The position numbers were made by a program, and so were the translations under genes. The notes under the pieces are model-generated. The model worked only from the letters and a program-made list of their open reading frames with translations. It was not told the origin of the DNA and searched no databases. Shown here piece after piece: positions 42,969 through 52,852 of a DNA stretch of 64,000 bases (position 1 is its first letter; each line of letters begins with the position of its first letter). Where the stretch lies: NCBI GenBank assembly GCA_947245585.1, contig CAMXPV010000007.1:1-64000 (forward strand), written 5' to 3'. Origin of the DNA: an uncultured Lachnospiraceae bacterium (GTDB lineage: Bacteria > Bacillota > Clostridia > Lachnospirales > Lachnospiraceae).

Positions 42969-45206
42969 TTAGTATGTATTCATCGGGTCAAAGTCAAACT
43001 GAACTGTTTGTTCCCGCTGTTCATGCTCTTTACAAAAACGTTCCAACTTATCCTTAACCTCCACCAAAACCTGATAGTTCCCATGGCGCAGATAAAGTGT
43101 GTGCCGATACCAATCGGATAGTTTTCCGATGGAAGCCTGCGCCGGCCCGATCACCCGAAGGCCGCCCGCCTCTCCCATCTCTTTTCGAATCAGTTCCGCC
43201 ATCTGCTCCCCCAGTTTTTCACCCTCCTCCTGCACGCGAGAGGCGATGAGAACGGCTAACATATGTTCCACGGGCGGGTAGCCCAACAGTTCCCTGTAGG
43301 CAATCTCCTCCCCGTAAAATCCTCCATAATCCTGCTTCGCCGCATAGACCACGCTATAGTGTTCCGGTTGGTAGGTCTGGATCACCACCTCACCAGGCCT
43401 CTCTCCCCGGCCTGCCCGCCCGGCGGCCTGGGTCAGAAGCTGAAAGGTTCTCTCCCCCGCCCGGTAATCACTCCGGTTCAGGGAAAGATCCGCCGCCAAC
43501 ACGCCCACCAAAGTCACGCCCGGAAAATCATGTCCCTTCACAATCATCTGTGTGCCCACCAGAATATCCGCCTCCTCATCCGCAAAGGCAGACAGAATCT
43601 TTTCATAGCTTTCCTTCTTTCTGGTGGTATCCGCATCCATGCGAAGCACCCTCGCCCCCGGAAATTCCCTGTGAATGGCTTCCTCCACCTGCTCTGTGCC
43701 GGCCTTAAACCCCATCAGATAGGGGGAGGCACAGGTCGGGCATTTTTCCGGTTTTCTCTCCTGATATCCACAATAATGGCAAGTCAGTGTGCCGTTTCTG
43801 TGCTCCGAGAGTGATACATCGCAGTGGGGACACTTCATCACATGCCCGCAGGCCCTGCAGGATACAAACCCGGCATACCCCCTCCGATTTAGAAACAGGA
43901 TCGTCTGCTCCTTTTGGAAAAGCCGCTCTTCCATCAAACTTCGCAGCTTCCTGCCAAATATGGAACGGTTTCCCTCCTTTAACTCCTTTCGCAGGTCTGT
44001 GATATGCACCACCGGCAGCACGCTGTTTCCGGGGCGCTCCCTCATCTCGTACAACTGATATTGTCCCAGACTTGCCCTATAATATGCCTCCAGAGAGGGG
44101 GTTGCCGATCCGAGGACCACACTTGCCCCACATAGGGATGCAATATATATGGCCGTCTCCCTGGCATGATATTTGGGACTCGTCTCGCTCTTGTAACTGT
44201 TCTCATGCTCCTCATCCATAACAATGACACCCAGATTCGGAAATGGCGTAAACAATGCCGAACGGGGGCCGATGATCACATCGATCTCACCCGACTTGGC
44301 ACGCTCAATCTGATCGTACTTTTCCCCTGCGGACAAGGTGGAGTTCATCACCGATACCCGGTCTCCGAACCGCTTATAAAACCGCAGGAGAGTCTGATAG
44401 GTCAGCGCAATCTCCGGGATCAGCATGACAGCCTGCTTTCCCATGGCAATCATCTGCTCAATGATCCCCAGATACACTTCCGTCTTGCCGCTTCCCGTGA
44501 CGCCATGGACAAGATGCACGCCGGGATGTCCTTCCCGGTAGGAACCCATGACACCGTCTATGACCTTCTGCTGTGCCGGGTTTAAAACGGGCCGGTTCTC
44601 CTGTCTGTCCGTCATTCTGACCGGATTCCGGTAACAGGATTCCTTCTCGATTGTAAGATATCCCTGCTTCTCCAAGGCCTGCAGGGTGGATGCCGCCACA
44701 TTCAGCTTCTGCCTGACCAACTCGTAGGGCAGCTCTTCCTCTGTCTCCAAAGCCGCAAGCATACGCGCTTTCGCCCGTTGGTGTTTCTTTGCACACTCCA
44801 CCGCCGCCTGCGCCGTCTGTGCCGCTGACAGACAGCGCAGCACCTTCTTTTTTTCCAAAGGTTTCTGCTTCTGCCTGACAGGAAGCACCGTCTTCAAAGC
44901 CGCAATGGTGGTGGAGCCGTACTGGCTTTTCAGCCAATAGGCAATCTGAATCTGTCTGCCCTCCACGGACATTCCTTTTTCATCCACCCCAAGAACTGCC
45001 TTGATCTTTTCGGCAGGATAGTCCGTTTCCTCTGAAATGTCAACCACATATCCTACCTTTTCCTGATTTCCCCTGCCGAAGGGCACATGTACCCGCACCC
45101 CCGGATATACCGCCTGTGCAAGCCCGGTTGGAATTTTATACTGAAACACCTTATCTACTTTTTCATGGGCGATATCGATAATGACATCCGCATAGCGCTC
45201 CGTCAT
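42969..45206 (-). CDS. priA: Primosomal helicase PriA
   Basis: A 745-aa replication-restart helicase. It has the N-terminal DNA-binding domain (ADVIIDIAHEKVDKVFQYKI), Walker A HGVTGSGKTEVY, DEEH box (IVMDEEHENSYKS), and a zinc-binding region with eight cysteines (CRACGHVMKCPHCDVSLSEH, then CHYCGYQERKPEKCPTC). Late helicase motifs are MIVKGHDFPGVTLVGVLAAD and QAAGRAGRG. The ATG overlaps the murE stop by 4 bases (ATGA), with GAGGAG upstream. Confidence 0.96.
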   Translation of the reverse strand: MTERYADVIIDIAHEKVDKVFQYKIPTGLAQAVYPGVRVHVPFGRGNQEKVGYVVDISEETDYPAEKIKAVLGVDEKGMSVEGRQIQIAYWLKSQYGSTTIAALKTVLPVRQKQKPLEKKKVLRCLSAAQTAQAAVECAKKHQRAKARMLAALETEEELPYELVRQKLNVAASTLQALEKQGYLTIEKESCYRNPVRMTDRQENRPVLNPAQQKVIDGVMGSYREGHPGVHLVHGVTGSGKTEVYLGIIEQMIAMGKQAVMLIPEIALTYQTLLRFYKRFGDRVSVMNSTLSAGEKYDQIERAKSGEIDVIIGPRSALFTPFPNLGVIVMDEEHENSYKSETSPKYHARETAIYIASLCGASVVLGSATPSLEAYYRASLGQYQLYEMRERPGNSVLPVVHITDLRKELKEGNRSIFGRKLRSLMEERLFQKEQTILFLNRRGYAGFVSCRACGHVMKCPHCDVSLSEHRNGTLTCHYCGYQERKPEKCPTCASPYLMGFKAGTEQVEEAIHREFPGARVLRMDADTTRKKESYEKILSAFADEEADILVGTQMIVKGHDFPGVTLVGVLAADLSLNRSDYRAGERTFQLLTQAAGRAGRGERPGEVVIQTYQPEHYSVVYAAKQDYGGFYGEEIAYRELLGYPPVEHMLAVLIASRVQEEGEKLGEQMAELIRKEMGEAGGLRVIGPAQASIGKLSDWYRHTLYLRHGNYQVLVEVKDKLERFCKEHEQREQTVQFDFDPMNTY

Positions 45207-46672
45207 GCCCGCTCCTCTAAAATTTCCTCTATCAATACTCTCTCATCCATCGGATACTTCACCCCGTTTATCTCCTGATAGTCCTCATGGCCCTTGCCCG
45301 CAAGCACAATGATGTCCCCCGGCTCGCCGTGATCAATGGCGTAAGCAATGGCTTCCTTCCTGTCACAGATCTCCACATACCTGCCCTGCGTCTTACCGAT
45401 CCCGGTCTTAATGTCGTCTATGATCGCCTGAGGCTCCTCCCTGCGCGGATTGTCCGAAGTGATAATCGTCAAATCCGCCATATTACCGCTGACCTCCCCC
45501 ATCTCATAGCGTCTGGATTTGGCCCGGTTGCCGCCGCAGCCAAAGAGACAGACCAACCTGTGTGGATGGTAAGCCCGCAGCGTCTCCAACAAGCTCTTTA
45601 GCGCCATGGCGTTATGCGCGTAATCAATCATCAGGGTAAACTCATCGGAAACCTTAACCATCTCCGTGCGTCCTTTCACCTTGGCCGCCGCAAGCGCCCG
45701 CCTGATCTCTTCCTCCCCCACGCCAAAGTGACGGCATATGGCGATGGCTGTCAGCGCATTATATACGTTAAACCGGCCGGGCGAGGCAATCTTTACGGGA
45801 AACTCTGCAAGACCCTTCACCGTAAAAGCCATGCCAAGACTTCCTCCCTCATTTAAGAATGTAATGTCCTCCGCCCGCAGATCCGCCTGTGTATCAATCC
45901 CATAAGTTTCAAGCGCACAGGTACAATCCCTGGTAACCGCCTCCCAGTGGACATCGTCTTGATTGACAATCCCCACCTTGCACTGCCTGAACAGAAGACT
46001 CTTACAGTGGAGATAATCATCGAAATCTTTGTGTTCATTCTCCCCGATATGATCCGGCTCTAAATTCGTAAAGATACCGAAATCAAAGACAAAGCCCTGG
46101 GTTCTATGGAGCATCAGCCCTTGGGAAGACACCTCCATCACCACCGTGTCACAGCCCGCATCCGCCATCATCCGAAAATATTTCTGCACCAGATAGGACT
46201 GGGGCGTGGTGTTCTCCGCATGAATATGCGTCTCTCCTATGATAATCTCTATGGTGCCGATGAGTCCCACCTTTCTTCCCGCCTGCTCCAAAATAGAACG
46301 GACCAGATACGTGGTGGTGGTCTTTCCCTTCGTGCCTGTGACCCCGATAATCTTCATCTGCTTTGCCGGATGGCCAAAATAGGCCGCCGAGACAAACGCC
46401 ATCGCATAACATGTGCTGTCAACGCGAATCACCGTCACGTCAGCTCCTTCAGGAAGCTCCACCTTATGCTGTGCCAAAATCGCCACCGCGCCTTTTTCCA
46501 CCGCCGCCGCCGCATACTGATGGCCGTCCGCTTTTGCGCCGGGAATGCAGACAAACAGACAGCCCGCCTCCACCTTCCTGGAATCATAGACAATATCCGA
46601 TATTTCCCGATCCAATCTGCCGCAGACACACTCGTAAGAGATTCCTTCCAACAATTCACTTAAAACCGCCAT
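45203..46672 (-). CDS. murE: UDP-MurNAc-tripeptide synthetase MurE
   Basis: A 489-aa Mur ligase adding the third residue of the stem peptide. ATP loop GVTGTKGKTTTTYL, carbamylated-lysine region, LEPDHIGENEHKDFDDY and GRFNVYNALTAI are present. The substrate motif reads DNPRREEP, the form typical of meso-diaminopimelate enzymes, so the wall is probably DAP type. ATG at 46672 has GGAGGT 4 bases upstream; the longer frame to 46732 is not needed. It heads the murE-priA-def-fmt run. Confidence 0.94.
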   Translation of the reverse strand: MAVLSELLEGISYECVCGRLDREISDIVYDSRKVEAGCLFVCIPGAKADGHQYAAAAVEKGAVAILAQHKVELPEGADVTVIRVDSTCYAMAFVSAAYFGHPAKQMKIIGVTGTKGKTTTTYLVRSILEQAGRKVGLIGTIEIIIGETHIHAENTTPQSYLVQKYFRMMADAGCDTVVMEVSSQGLMLHRTQGFVFDFGIFTNLEPDHIGENEHKDFDDYLHCKSLLFRQCKVGIVNQDDVHWEAVTRDCTCALETYGIDTQADLRAEDITFLNEGGSLGMAFTVKGLAEFPVKIASPGRFNVYNALTAIAICRHFGVGEEEIRRALAAAKVKGRTEMVKVSDEFTLMIDYAHNAMALKSLLETLRAYHPHRLVCLFGCGGNRAKSRRYEMGEVSGNMADLTIITSDNPRREEPQAIIDDIKTGIGKTQGRYVEICDRKEAIAYAIDHGEPGDIIVLAGKGHEDYQEINGVKYPMDERVLIEEILEERA

Positions 46673-46877
46673 AGTTACCTCCATATTCACTCCTGCGCTT
46701 TTTTTCACAGGCTTCTCACAATAAGATAGCACGAAAAGCAGGGTTTTTAAAGATTCTTAATGTTTTTTTATTTTTCCTTCATACTCTAAACACATTTTGA
46801 ACACAATTACCCTTTATGATAAATATCAAGATAGTTGATGAATTCACTATCTCCCCCTCATAAGAAAACTGCGAAAG

Positions 46878-46899
46878 AGCCCGGGCATCCGGGCTTTTT
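46878..46899. terminator. Terminator after recJ (both strands possible)
   Basis: agcccgg (46878-46884) pairs with ccgggct (46889-46895) around gcat, and the flanking gaaag/ctttttc bases extend the stem. The U-run is best on the + strand; on the minus strand it is CTCTTTC. It lies 15 bases past the recJ stop. A second hairpin (agatagt/actatct, 46829-46852) follows in the 180-base gap before murE. Confidence 0.65.
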
Positions 46900-46913
46900 C
46901 GTGCCCTTTTGCG

Positions 46914-48704
46914 TCATACGCTATAGTCCTGCATAATCATCTGTAACTGCTCCCGCCCCCGAAACACGTTAATATCGGGATAATAAACCACGCTGATAAC
47001 GATTTCACTGCCGCCTCCTCCATAGAGCCTATCCACCGATCCCGCGCCAAACTGTTTCGTCAGAAAAGCATGCCATGCGTCCAAATCACCAAAGTACATC
47101 ATATCATATTCATGTCCGGTCTCGTCCGATACCCGATATTTCCCCACATTTCTATTTTTTCCCAAAATCTGTCCTCTACATACCTTAACCGCTTTCTGTG
47201 CGAAGACAGGCTTGGGATTACCGTTTCCAAAAGGTTCCAACAGGGAAAACTGGCGGATCAGCTCCGCGGTCACATAGGACATGGGCATAGGTACATCGAT
47301 ATGAACCACCTCGGTGAGATCCTCTTCTTTTAAGCCGCTGTGGGCATTCAGATAGCTGCGAAAAGCCTCCAAATTCTCCTCCGGCAGGGACAATCCGGCC
47401 GCCATTTTATGCCCGCCATACTTCGTGTACAGCTCCTTGCACTCGCTCATCTTATCATACATATGATAAGCCTCCACAGAGCGTCCCGATCCCTTCACGC
47501 CCTCCTCTGCCCGTGTCAGAACAAACACCGGCTTGTAATAGCGTTCCCGTATCCGTCCGGCTATGATTCCGGCAAGACTCTCATGACAATCCGGCAGAAA
47601 GACAACCAGTACCTTATCCGCCTGCAGTGTAGAGTTTTCAATCATGTCTATGGCCTGCAGCGTCCCCTGTCTGGTCATCTCTTTTCTGCTGTCATTTAGC
47701 GCCTTAAGCTCCCCCGCTATAGTAAAAGCCTCCGCCGGATCCCTCGTGCGGAACATGGCAAGCGCTCTGGCCGCCGTATCAAGCCTGCCCGTTGCGTTCA
47801 GACAGGGCCCCAGAATAAAACCGATGTGATATCCGGTCAGCTTTTTACCCTCTAGCTCATTCACTGCTATCAGCGCCCGCAGCCCCGGATTTTGCGACTG
47901 CTCAATCTGCCTGAGCCCGTATTTTACCAGAAGACGGTTTTCATCGGTCAGCTCCATCACATCCCCCACCGTGGCAAAGCCTGCAAATGCTAAGAGTTCC
48001 TGTAAAAGATGTTTTTTCTCTTCCCCCGTCACGGCACCCGTGCTGCACATTTTTTCCAGATAAATCTGCATCAGTTTATAGGCCACCACCGCGCCGCAGA
48101 TTCCCTTGTATGGGTAAGTGCAGCCACCCTGCTTCGGATCCACCACCGCATCCGCATCCGGCAGTGTCTCCCTGCGGCTTTGGTCCTCCTGTACTTCATA
48201 GGGCACCTCGTGGTGATCCGTCACAATCACTGTCATGCCCATTGTCTTTGCACCGGCAATCTGGGGAAGAGCGGCAATGCCGTTATCGCAGGTCAGAATC
48301 GTATCCGCGCCATCGTGGTCCGCCTCTTCGATCAGCCTCTCGCTCAACCCGTACCCATCCGTAATCCGGTGGGGAATCACCGCATCCACATCCGCACCGG
48401 CCGCCTCCAGACAAGCCGTCAGTATGTAGGTGGCGCAGACACCGTCGATGTCATAGTCCCCGATCACGCGTATCTTTTTCTTTTCCTCCGTTTTTTCACA
48501 TAATATCTGCGCCGCCTTTTCGGCATCCTTAAGAAGCGCCGGCTCATACAGATCGTCTATCGTACCGTGAAGAAATTTTTCTATCTCTTTCTCCCCTGCC
48601 ACGTCCCTGTTGCGTATGATTCTGGCAATCACCGGGTCAATACCAAACTTCTCCGCTATCCCGTTAAAATCCGCCTTTTTGGCGGACACCATCCATTTCG
48701 CCAT
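46914..48704 (-). CDS. recJ: Single-stranded-DNA exonuclease RecJ
   Basis: A 596-aa DHH-family 5'-3' exonuclease acting in recombination and repair. Visible motifs are VIGDYDIDGVCATYIL, DTILTCDNGIAALPQI and VTDHHEVPYE (DHH), and the DHHA1 signature GGHKMAAGLSLPEENLEAF. A C-terminal OB-like domain (FAQKAVKVCRGQILGK) follows. The length matches the Firmicutes form. Its ribosome-binding site GGAGGG lies inside a strong hairpin (48711-48751). It is downstream of secDF, in the same direction. Confidence 0.94.
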   Translation of the reverse strand: MAKWMVSAKKADFNGIAEKFGIDPVIARIIRNRDVAGEKEIEKFLHGTIDDLYEPALLKDAEKAAQILCEKTEEKKKIRVIGDYDIDGVCATYILTACLEAAGADVDAVIPHRITDGYGLSERLIEEADHDGADTILTCDNGIAALPQIAGAKTMGMTVIVTDHHEVPYEVQEDQSRRETLPDADAVVDPKQGGCTYPYKGICGAVVAYKLMQIYLEKMCSTGAVTGEEKKHLLQELLAFAGFATVGDVMELTDENRLLVKYGLRQIEQSQNPGLRALIAVNELEGKKLTGYHIGFILGPCLNATGRLDTAARALAMFRTRDPAEAFTIAGELKALNDSRKEMTRQGTLQAIDMIENSTLQADKVLVVFLPDCHESLAGIIAGRIRERYYKPVFVLTRAEEGVKGSGRSVEAYHMYDKMSECKELYTKYGGHKMAAGLSLPEENLEAFRSYLNAHSGLKEEDLTEVVHIDVPMPMSYVTAELIRQFSLLEPFGNGNPKPVFAQKAVKVCRGQILGKNRNVGKYRVSDETGHEYDMMYFGDLDAWHAFLTKQFGAGSVDRLYGGGGSEIVISVVYYPDINVFRGREQLQMIMQDYSV

Positions 48705-48705
48705 A

Positions 48706-48751
48706 AAAATCCCTCCGAAAAAGTCACATTTATTGTAACATTTTCGGAGGG
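48706..48751 (-). promoter_or_regulatory. Hairpin sequestering the recJ ribosome-binding site
   Basis: ccctccgaaaa (48711-48721) pairs perfectly over 11 bp with ttttcggaggg (48741-48751), with further near-pairing in the 19-base loop. On the minus strand the 3' arm contains the GGAGGG of recJ, followed by ATTTTTATG. The structure could both stop transcription arriving from secDF and hide the recJ ribosome-binding site. Confidence 0.65.
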
Positions 48752-48815
48752 TAATTTATAGTACTTTATTACATTTGCGAATGGCGCGGGCTGAACTAGA
48801 CTGAATTGAGCTTCC

Positions 48816-51074
48816 CTACTTTGCCTTCACCAACTTCGTGCGGAACACATACCAGAGCGCGCCCGTCAGGCAGATGGAAGAATAAGTGCCGCACACGATA
48901 CCTGCCATCAATGGCAGTGCAAATTCCCTGATGGAAGATACGCCGAACACCTCAAGCGCCGCCACCATAAAGAACGTTGTCAGGGAAGTGAAAATACTTC
49001 TCGTAAGCGTCTGGGTGATGCTTCGGTTGACCATCCCATCCAATCCCTCTTTGCTCCGCATCTCCCGCATGTTTTCACGCACACGGTCGAAAATAACAAT
49101 GGTGGCATTGATCGAGTAACCCACAATTGTCAGCATACAGGCGATAAAGGTATTGCCCACGGAAACCCGCACAATCGCATAGAAGGCAAGCACCACTAAC
49201 ACGTCGTGCAAAAGCGCAATCACCGAACTTGCGCCGAAACGGATATCCTTAAACCTAAACCAGATATACAAAAGCATCAACACCGTGGAAACGAGAATCG
49301 CCTTGATCGCATCAGACTGCATTTCAGAGCTGACCGTCGCGCTGATGGTCTCCGCCGTGATACTGTTCTCATCCACACCAAACTGGTTCACCATCACGTC
49401 GTTGAAGCGTTCTCTCTCCTCCACATTCAGGGTTCTTGTCTTGATAATCACCTGATTGGAACCGGCCACTTTCGTAGTCTGTACATTGCCGTCCCCCGTG
49501 ATCTCCTCCACATAGGGAACGATCTGCGCGTCGATCTCCTCAATGCTCATATCTTCATTCAGCGTCATGGTCGTAGACGTACCGCCCACAAAATCCAGAC
49601 TGAAATTCAAGGCCATACCGTCACTGGACTTGTGAATGCCCATAGCCACAAAACCGGCCAGAATCGCCGCCACGGAAATGCCAAAGAACACATATCTTTT
49701 GGAGAGGAAATTGATGGTCTTTCTCTCCTTTGCCACGCCGTAAGCCTTTTCGCTCTGAATACCAAGGGCGTAAAAAATATTGACCAAAAATTTCGTCACA
49801 ATCAACGCGGTAAACATGGATAAAATAATACCAAGCATCAGCGTGATAGAGAATCCCTTGATCGTACCGCTTCCCATAAAGTAGAGCACCAACCCCGCAA
49901 TCAGGGTAGTGATATTACCGTCTAAAATAGCAGATAAAGCCTTGTTAAAACCAATCTTAATGGCATTTTCCACGCTCTTACCGGCCGCAAGTTCCTCCCT
50001 GATCCGGGCGAAAATAATCACGTTTGCATCCACCGCCATACCCACGGTCAGGATAATACCCGCAATGCCGGGCAGCGTCAACGTCACCTCGAAGGAATAC
50101 ATCAATATCACAAGGAGTTCCGTATAAAGGCACAGCGCCAGAGACGCCGCGAAACCCGCCACATAATACACCGCAATCATAAAGATCACGACCAGTGCAA
50201 AACCTACCGCCGCCGCTTTCAAACTGGAGGCAATCGCCGCAGAACCAAGCTGCGCGCCCACCACATTGGAGCGAAGCTCTTCCAGTTCCAGTTTCAGGCC
50301 GCCGATTCGGATGGTGGAAGCAAGCTGTTCCGCCTCCGCTGCCGTGCTCTGTCCCGTGATCACCGCATTGCCGTCGGTGATGGCGGAAATCACATTGGGC
50401 ACGCTCACCAACTCTCCGTCATAGTAGATCGCAATGGTCTCGCCATTTTCATAGGCCTTGGTCGTCGCATCCGCAAAGGCCTGCTTGCCCTGCTCATTAA
50501 AGGTGAGGGACACCACGTTTTCCCGGTTCCCCATGGAGTCCTCCTGACTCCCTGCCCGGGCGCCCTCCACCTCCGTACCGGTGAGGACGATGGAGCCATC
50601 CGCCTGCAGTTCTTCAATGCTTTTCGTCAACTGGTACTGCGGGATGACATTCCCCTCGCTGTCGATTCCAAAACCCATCTCATAGTTGTTATTGCCTTCG
50701 CTGTCCGTCTGCGCGATAAAATAGAGGCTGCCGGGCTTACCAAGCTCCTCCAGAATGGCGTTGGCATCGGTAACACCGGGAATCTCGATGTTGATGCGAT
50801 CGCTTCCCTCCTGATACACCTGCGCCTCCGTACTGTAACCGTCCACACGCTGTTGAAGCTTATAGATGGTATCGGCCATATCCTCCGCACTCGGATTCTC
50901 ATCTCCCACCACCTGATAGGTGATGCTGACACCGCCCGCCAGGTCCAGTCCAAGCTTAATGCTGCCCGCCGCACCCGACTTGTCCGATCCCACGCCAAAA
51001 ATCGCCGTGTACCCCAAAAGCCCAAGGATCAACACATAAACGATCAGACTGACAACCGCTCTGCTCTTTTTCAT
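48816..51074 (-). CDS. secDF: Protein translocase subunit SecDF (fused)
   Basis: A 752-aa fusion of SecD and SecF, each with six membrane helices and a large extracellular loop. It uses the proton gradient to pull exported proteins from SecYEG. SecD: GLDLAGGVSITYQV, the P1 loop, and AVDANVIIFARIREEL. SecF: LNFSLDFVGGTSTTM, IWFRFKDIRFGASSVIALLHD and YSINATIVIFDRVREN. A fused form is common in Firmicutes. The ATG overlaps the stop of scfB by 4 bases, so export and the SCIFF locus are transcriptionally linked. Confidence 0.96.
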   Translation of the reverse strand: MKKSRAVVSLIVYVLILGLLGYTAIFGVGSDKSGAAGSIKLGLDLAGGVSITYQVVGDENPSAEDMADTIYKLQQRVDGYSTEAQVYQEGSDRINIEIPGVTDANAILEELGKPGSLYFIAQTDSEGNNNYEMGFGIDSEGNVIPQYQLTKSIEELQADGSIVLTGTEVEGARAGSQEDSMGNRENVVSLTFNEQGKQAFADATTKAYENGETIAIYYDGELVSVPNVISAITDGNAVITGQSTAAEAEQLASTIRIGGLKLELEELRSNVVGAQLGSAAIASSLKAAAVGFALVVIFMIAVYYVAGFAASLALCLYTELLVILMYSFEVTLTLPGIAGIILTVGMAVDANVIIFARIREELAAGKSVENAIKIGFNKALSAILDGNITTLIAGLVLYFMGSGTIKGFSITLMLGIILSMFTALIVTKFLVNIFYALGIQSEKAYGVAKERKTINFLSKRYVFFGISVAAILAGFVAMGIHKSSDGMALNFSLDFVGGTSTTMTLNEDMSIEEIDAQIVPYVEEITGDGNVQTTKVAGSNQVIIKTRTLNVEERERFNDVMVNQFGVDENSITAETISATVSSEMQSDAIKAILVSTVLMLLYIWFRFKDIRFGASSVIALLHDVLVVLAFYAIVRVSVGNTFIACMLTIVGYSINATIVIFDRVRENMREMRSKEGLDGMVNRSITQTLTRSIFTSLTTFFMVAALEVFGVSSIREFALPLMAGIVCGTYSSICLTGALWYVFRTKLVKAK

Positions 51075-52468
51075 AGATAACTCTCCCTTTCTTCATCGGC
51101 AAGCGCCGCTTTAATCATGATGGCGCATTCCACCCGCTTCCTCTGAAGCTCACAGCCGAGCTCATAGGAACCGTTCACATCGCCGCACTCATGGTAGGCA
51201 TTCGCCGCACAGCCACCGCTGCAATAAAATTTTGCGAAACAATCCCTGCACTCCTTTTTGGAGTAGACATTGCACGCCTTAAATTGATCCCGAATATCCT
51301 TGCGGACAATTCCGTCTTCCACATTTCCCATTAGGAATTCTTCCTGCCCCACAAACTGATGGCAGGGATAAAGGTCTCCCCACGGAGTCACCGCGAGATA
51401 TTCCGTACCGGACCCACAACCCGACAATCTCTTTGCCACGCAAGGGCCACCTTCTAAATCTATCATAAAATGAAAGAATTGAAAACCCTTTCCTTCTCTT
51501 TTTCTGTTAATATATTCCACCGCCAGCTTATCATACTCGGAAAGGAGCTTTGGCACATCCTCCATGCGAAGCGCGTAGTCTTCCCGTTTGTCCGCCACCA
51601 CAGGCTCCACGGAAATCTGCTCAAATCCCTCGTCTGCCAGATGCAGCACATCCTCTGAAAAGTCTGTATTGTTGTGCGTATAGGTACCCCGCACATAATA
51701 GTTCATCTGGTTTCTGCTCTCAGCCGCCTTTTTATATTTCGGCAGGATCTCATCATAGCTGCCCTGCCCGCCCCGATGCGGCCGCATCAGGTCGTGTATC
51801 TCTTTTCTGCCGTCTATGCTGAGCACCAGATTCGACATCTCCCGGTTCGCAAAGTCCATCACCTCATCGTCAAGCAGCACACCGTTGGTGGTCAGAGTAA
51901 AGCGGAATTTCTTGTGGTGCGGCTCCTCCAGCGACCTGCCGTAGGCCACCAAATCTTTTACCACCTGCCAGTTCATAAGAGGCTCCCCGCCGAAAAAATC
52001 CACTTCCAGATTCACCCGGTTCCCGGAGTTTGCCACCAAAAAATCCAGTGCCTTCTTTCCCACTTCAAAGCTCATCAGCGCGCGTCTTCCATGGTATTCT
52101 CCCTCTCCCGCAAAGCAGTATTTGCAGGCAAGATTGCAGTCGTGGGCAATATGCAGGCAGAGCGCCTTCACTACTGTCTCCCGTTCCTTGAAGGCATCTA
52201 TATAATTTTCATAAATATCCTCTGCAAAGAGCTGTCCGGCCTCTTTCAGTTCCAAAAGCTCCTCCGTCATCTCCTTTGCCTCGGGAAACGCCATGGAAAG
52301 CTCCTTTGCCACCACCCGCGCAATTTCTTCCTGATCTTTTATCCCCTGCTCTATCAGACGTTCCACAATGGGAACCGCATCATAGGCAGGCTTGTCCATC
52401 ACGTGCACACTGCCGCTGTTTATGTCCATCACAATATGATAGCCATTGTTCGTATATCTGTGTATCAC
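51071..52468 (-). CDS. scfB: SCIFF peptide maturase, radical SAM/SPASM
   Basis: A 465-aa radical-SAM enzyme that forms thioether cross-links in the SCIFF peptide. It starts IHRYTNNGYHIVMDINSGS, a RiPP-recognition-like N-terminal part, then has the CxxxCxxC cluster in HDCNLACKYCFAG, FFGGEPLMNW, LTTNGVLL and LSIDGRKEIHD. The SPASM region has the auxiliary-cluster cysteines (CGSGTEYLAVTPWGDLYPCH; CRDCFAKFYCSGGCAANAY). The frame opens at 52546, but a GTG at 52468 with AAGGAG upstream begins the conserved sequence. The peptide gene lies 133 bases upstream. Confidence 0.93.
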   Translation of the reverse strand: MIHRYTNNGYHIVMDINSGSVHVMDKPAYDAVPIVERLIEQGIKDQEEIARVVAKELSMAFPEAKEMTEELLELKEAGQLFAEDIYENYIDAFKERETVVKALCLHIAHDCNLACKYCFAGEGEYHGRRALMSFEVGKKALDFLVANSGNRVNLEVDFFGGEPLMNWQVVKDLVAYGRSLEEPHHKKFRFTLTTNGVLLDDEVMDFANREMSNLVLSIDGRKEIHDLMRPHRGGQGSYDEILPKYKKAAESRNQMNYYVRGTYTHNNTDFSEDVLHLADEGFEQISVEPVVADKREDYALRMEDVPKLLSEYDKLAVEYINRKREGKGFQFFHFMIDLEGGPCVAKRLSGCGSGTEYLAVTPWGDLYPCHQFVGQEEFLMGNVEDGIVRKDIRDQFKACNVYSKKECRDCFAKFYCSGGCAANAYHECGDVNGSYELGCELQRKRVECAIMIKAALADEERESYL

Positions 52469-52601
52469 AAGTCTTCTCCTTCTCCCTTTTCCTAACACCT
52501 TCCGACTCTGCACCTGCATAAGCAGTTCAGGCCCGTCATGCGCCACATGCCGAGCCTGCCTGATTTTCCTGAATTTTGTTCGTTCTCCGCCGTTTGAAAA
52601 C

Positions 52602-52745
52602 TTATCTCGCCTTCTCGCAGCTCTGGTTTCCTACAGTACAAGAGGTCTTACAAGCAGACTGGCAGGATGTCTGGCACTCACCGCAGCCGCCCTTTTTCAT
52701 GGATTCCTTTAAATCTCTGGTGGATAAAGTTTTAATATGTTTCAT
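52602..52745 (-). CDS. scfA: SCIFF ribosomally made peptide precursor (47 aa)
   Basis: A 47-codon gene with a near-perfect AAGGAGG site 8 bases before the ATG at 52745. Its product has a leader (MKHIKTLSTRDLKESMKKGG) and a core with six cysteines (CGECQTSCQSACKTSCTVG followed by NQSC), the defining pattern of the SCIFF (six cysteines in forty-five residues) family nearly universal in Clostridia. ScfB cross-links these cysteines. The biological role of the mature product is not known. It stands between the TIGR04086-type gene and scfB. Confidence 0.95.
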   Translation of the reverse strand: MKHIKTLSTRDLKESMKKGGCGECQTSCQSACKTSCTVGNQSCEKAR

Positions 52746-52811
52746 AAAATGTCCTCCTTATGTAATAAATGGTATTTTACTATGCTGTAATCCTCCGCAG
52801 AGTCTTTGACA

Positions 52812-52820
52812 AGTATAGCA
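52812..52820 (-). promoter_or_regulatory. Extended -10 promoter for scfA
   Basis: On the minus strand, TGCTATACT (TATACT at 52812-52817, with an upstream TGC) fits an extended -10 element. No good -35 is visible at 17 bases. The scfA ATG is about 65 bases downstream. Confidence 0.45.
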
Positions 52821-52852
52821 CAGATTCCACGATACGGGAAGTCTTTTTTAAC

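Noticed and set aside
46770-46899. Possible + strand small RNA ending at the strong U-run terminator
   Set aside because: No convincing + strand promoter was found, and the hairpin is explained more simply as the terminator of minus-strand recJ working in both directions.
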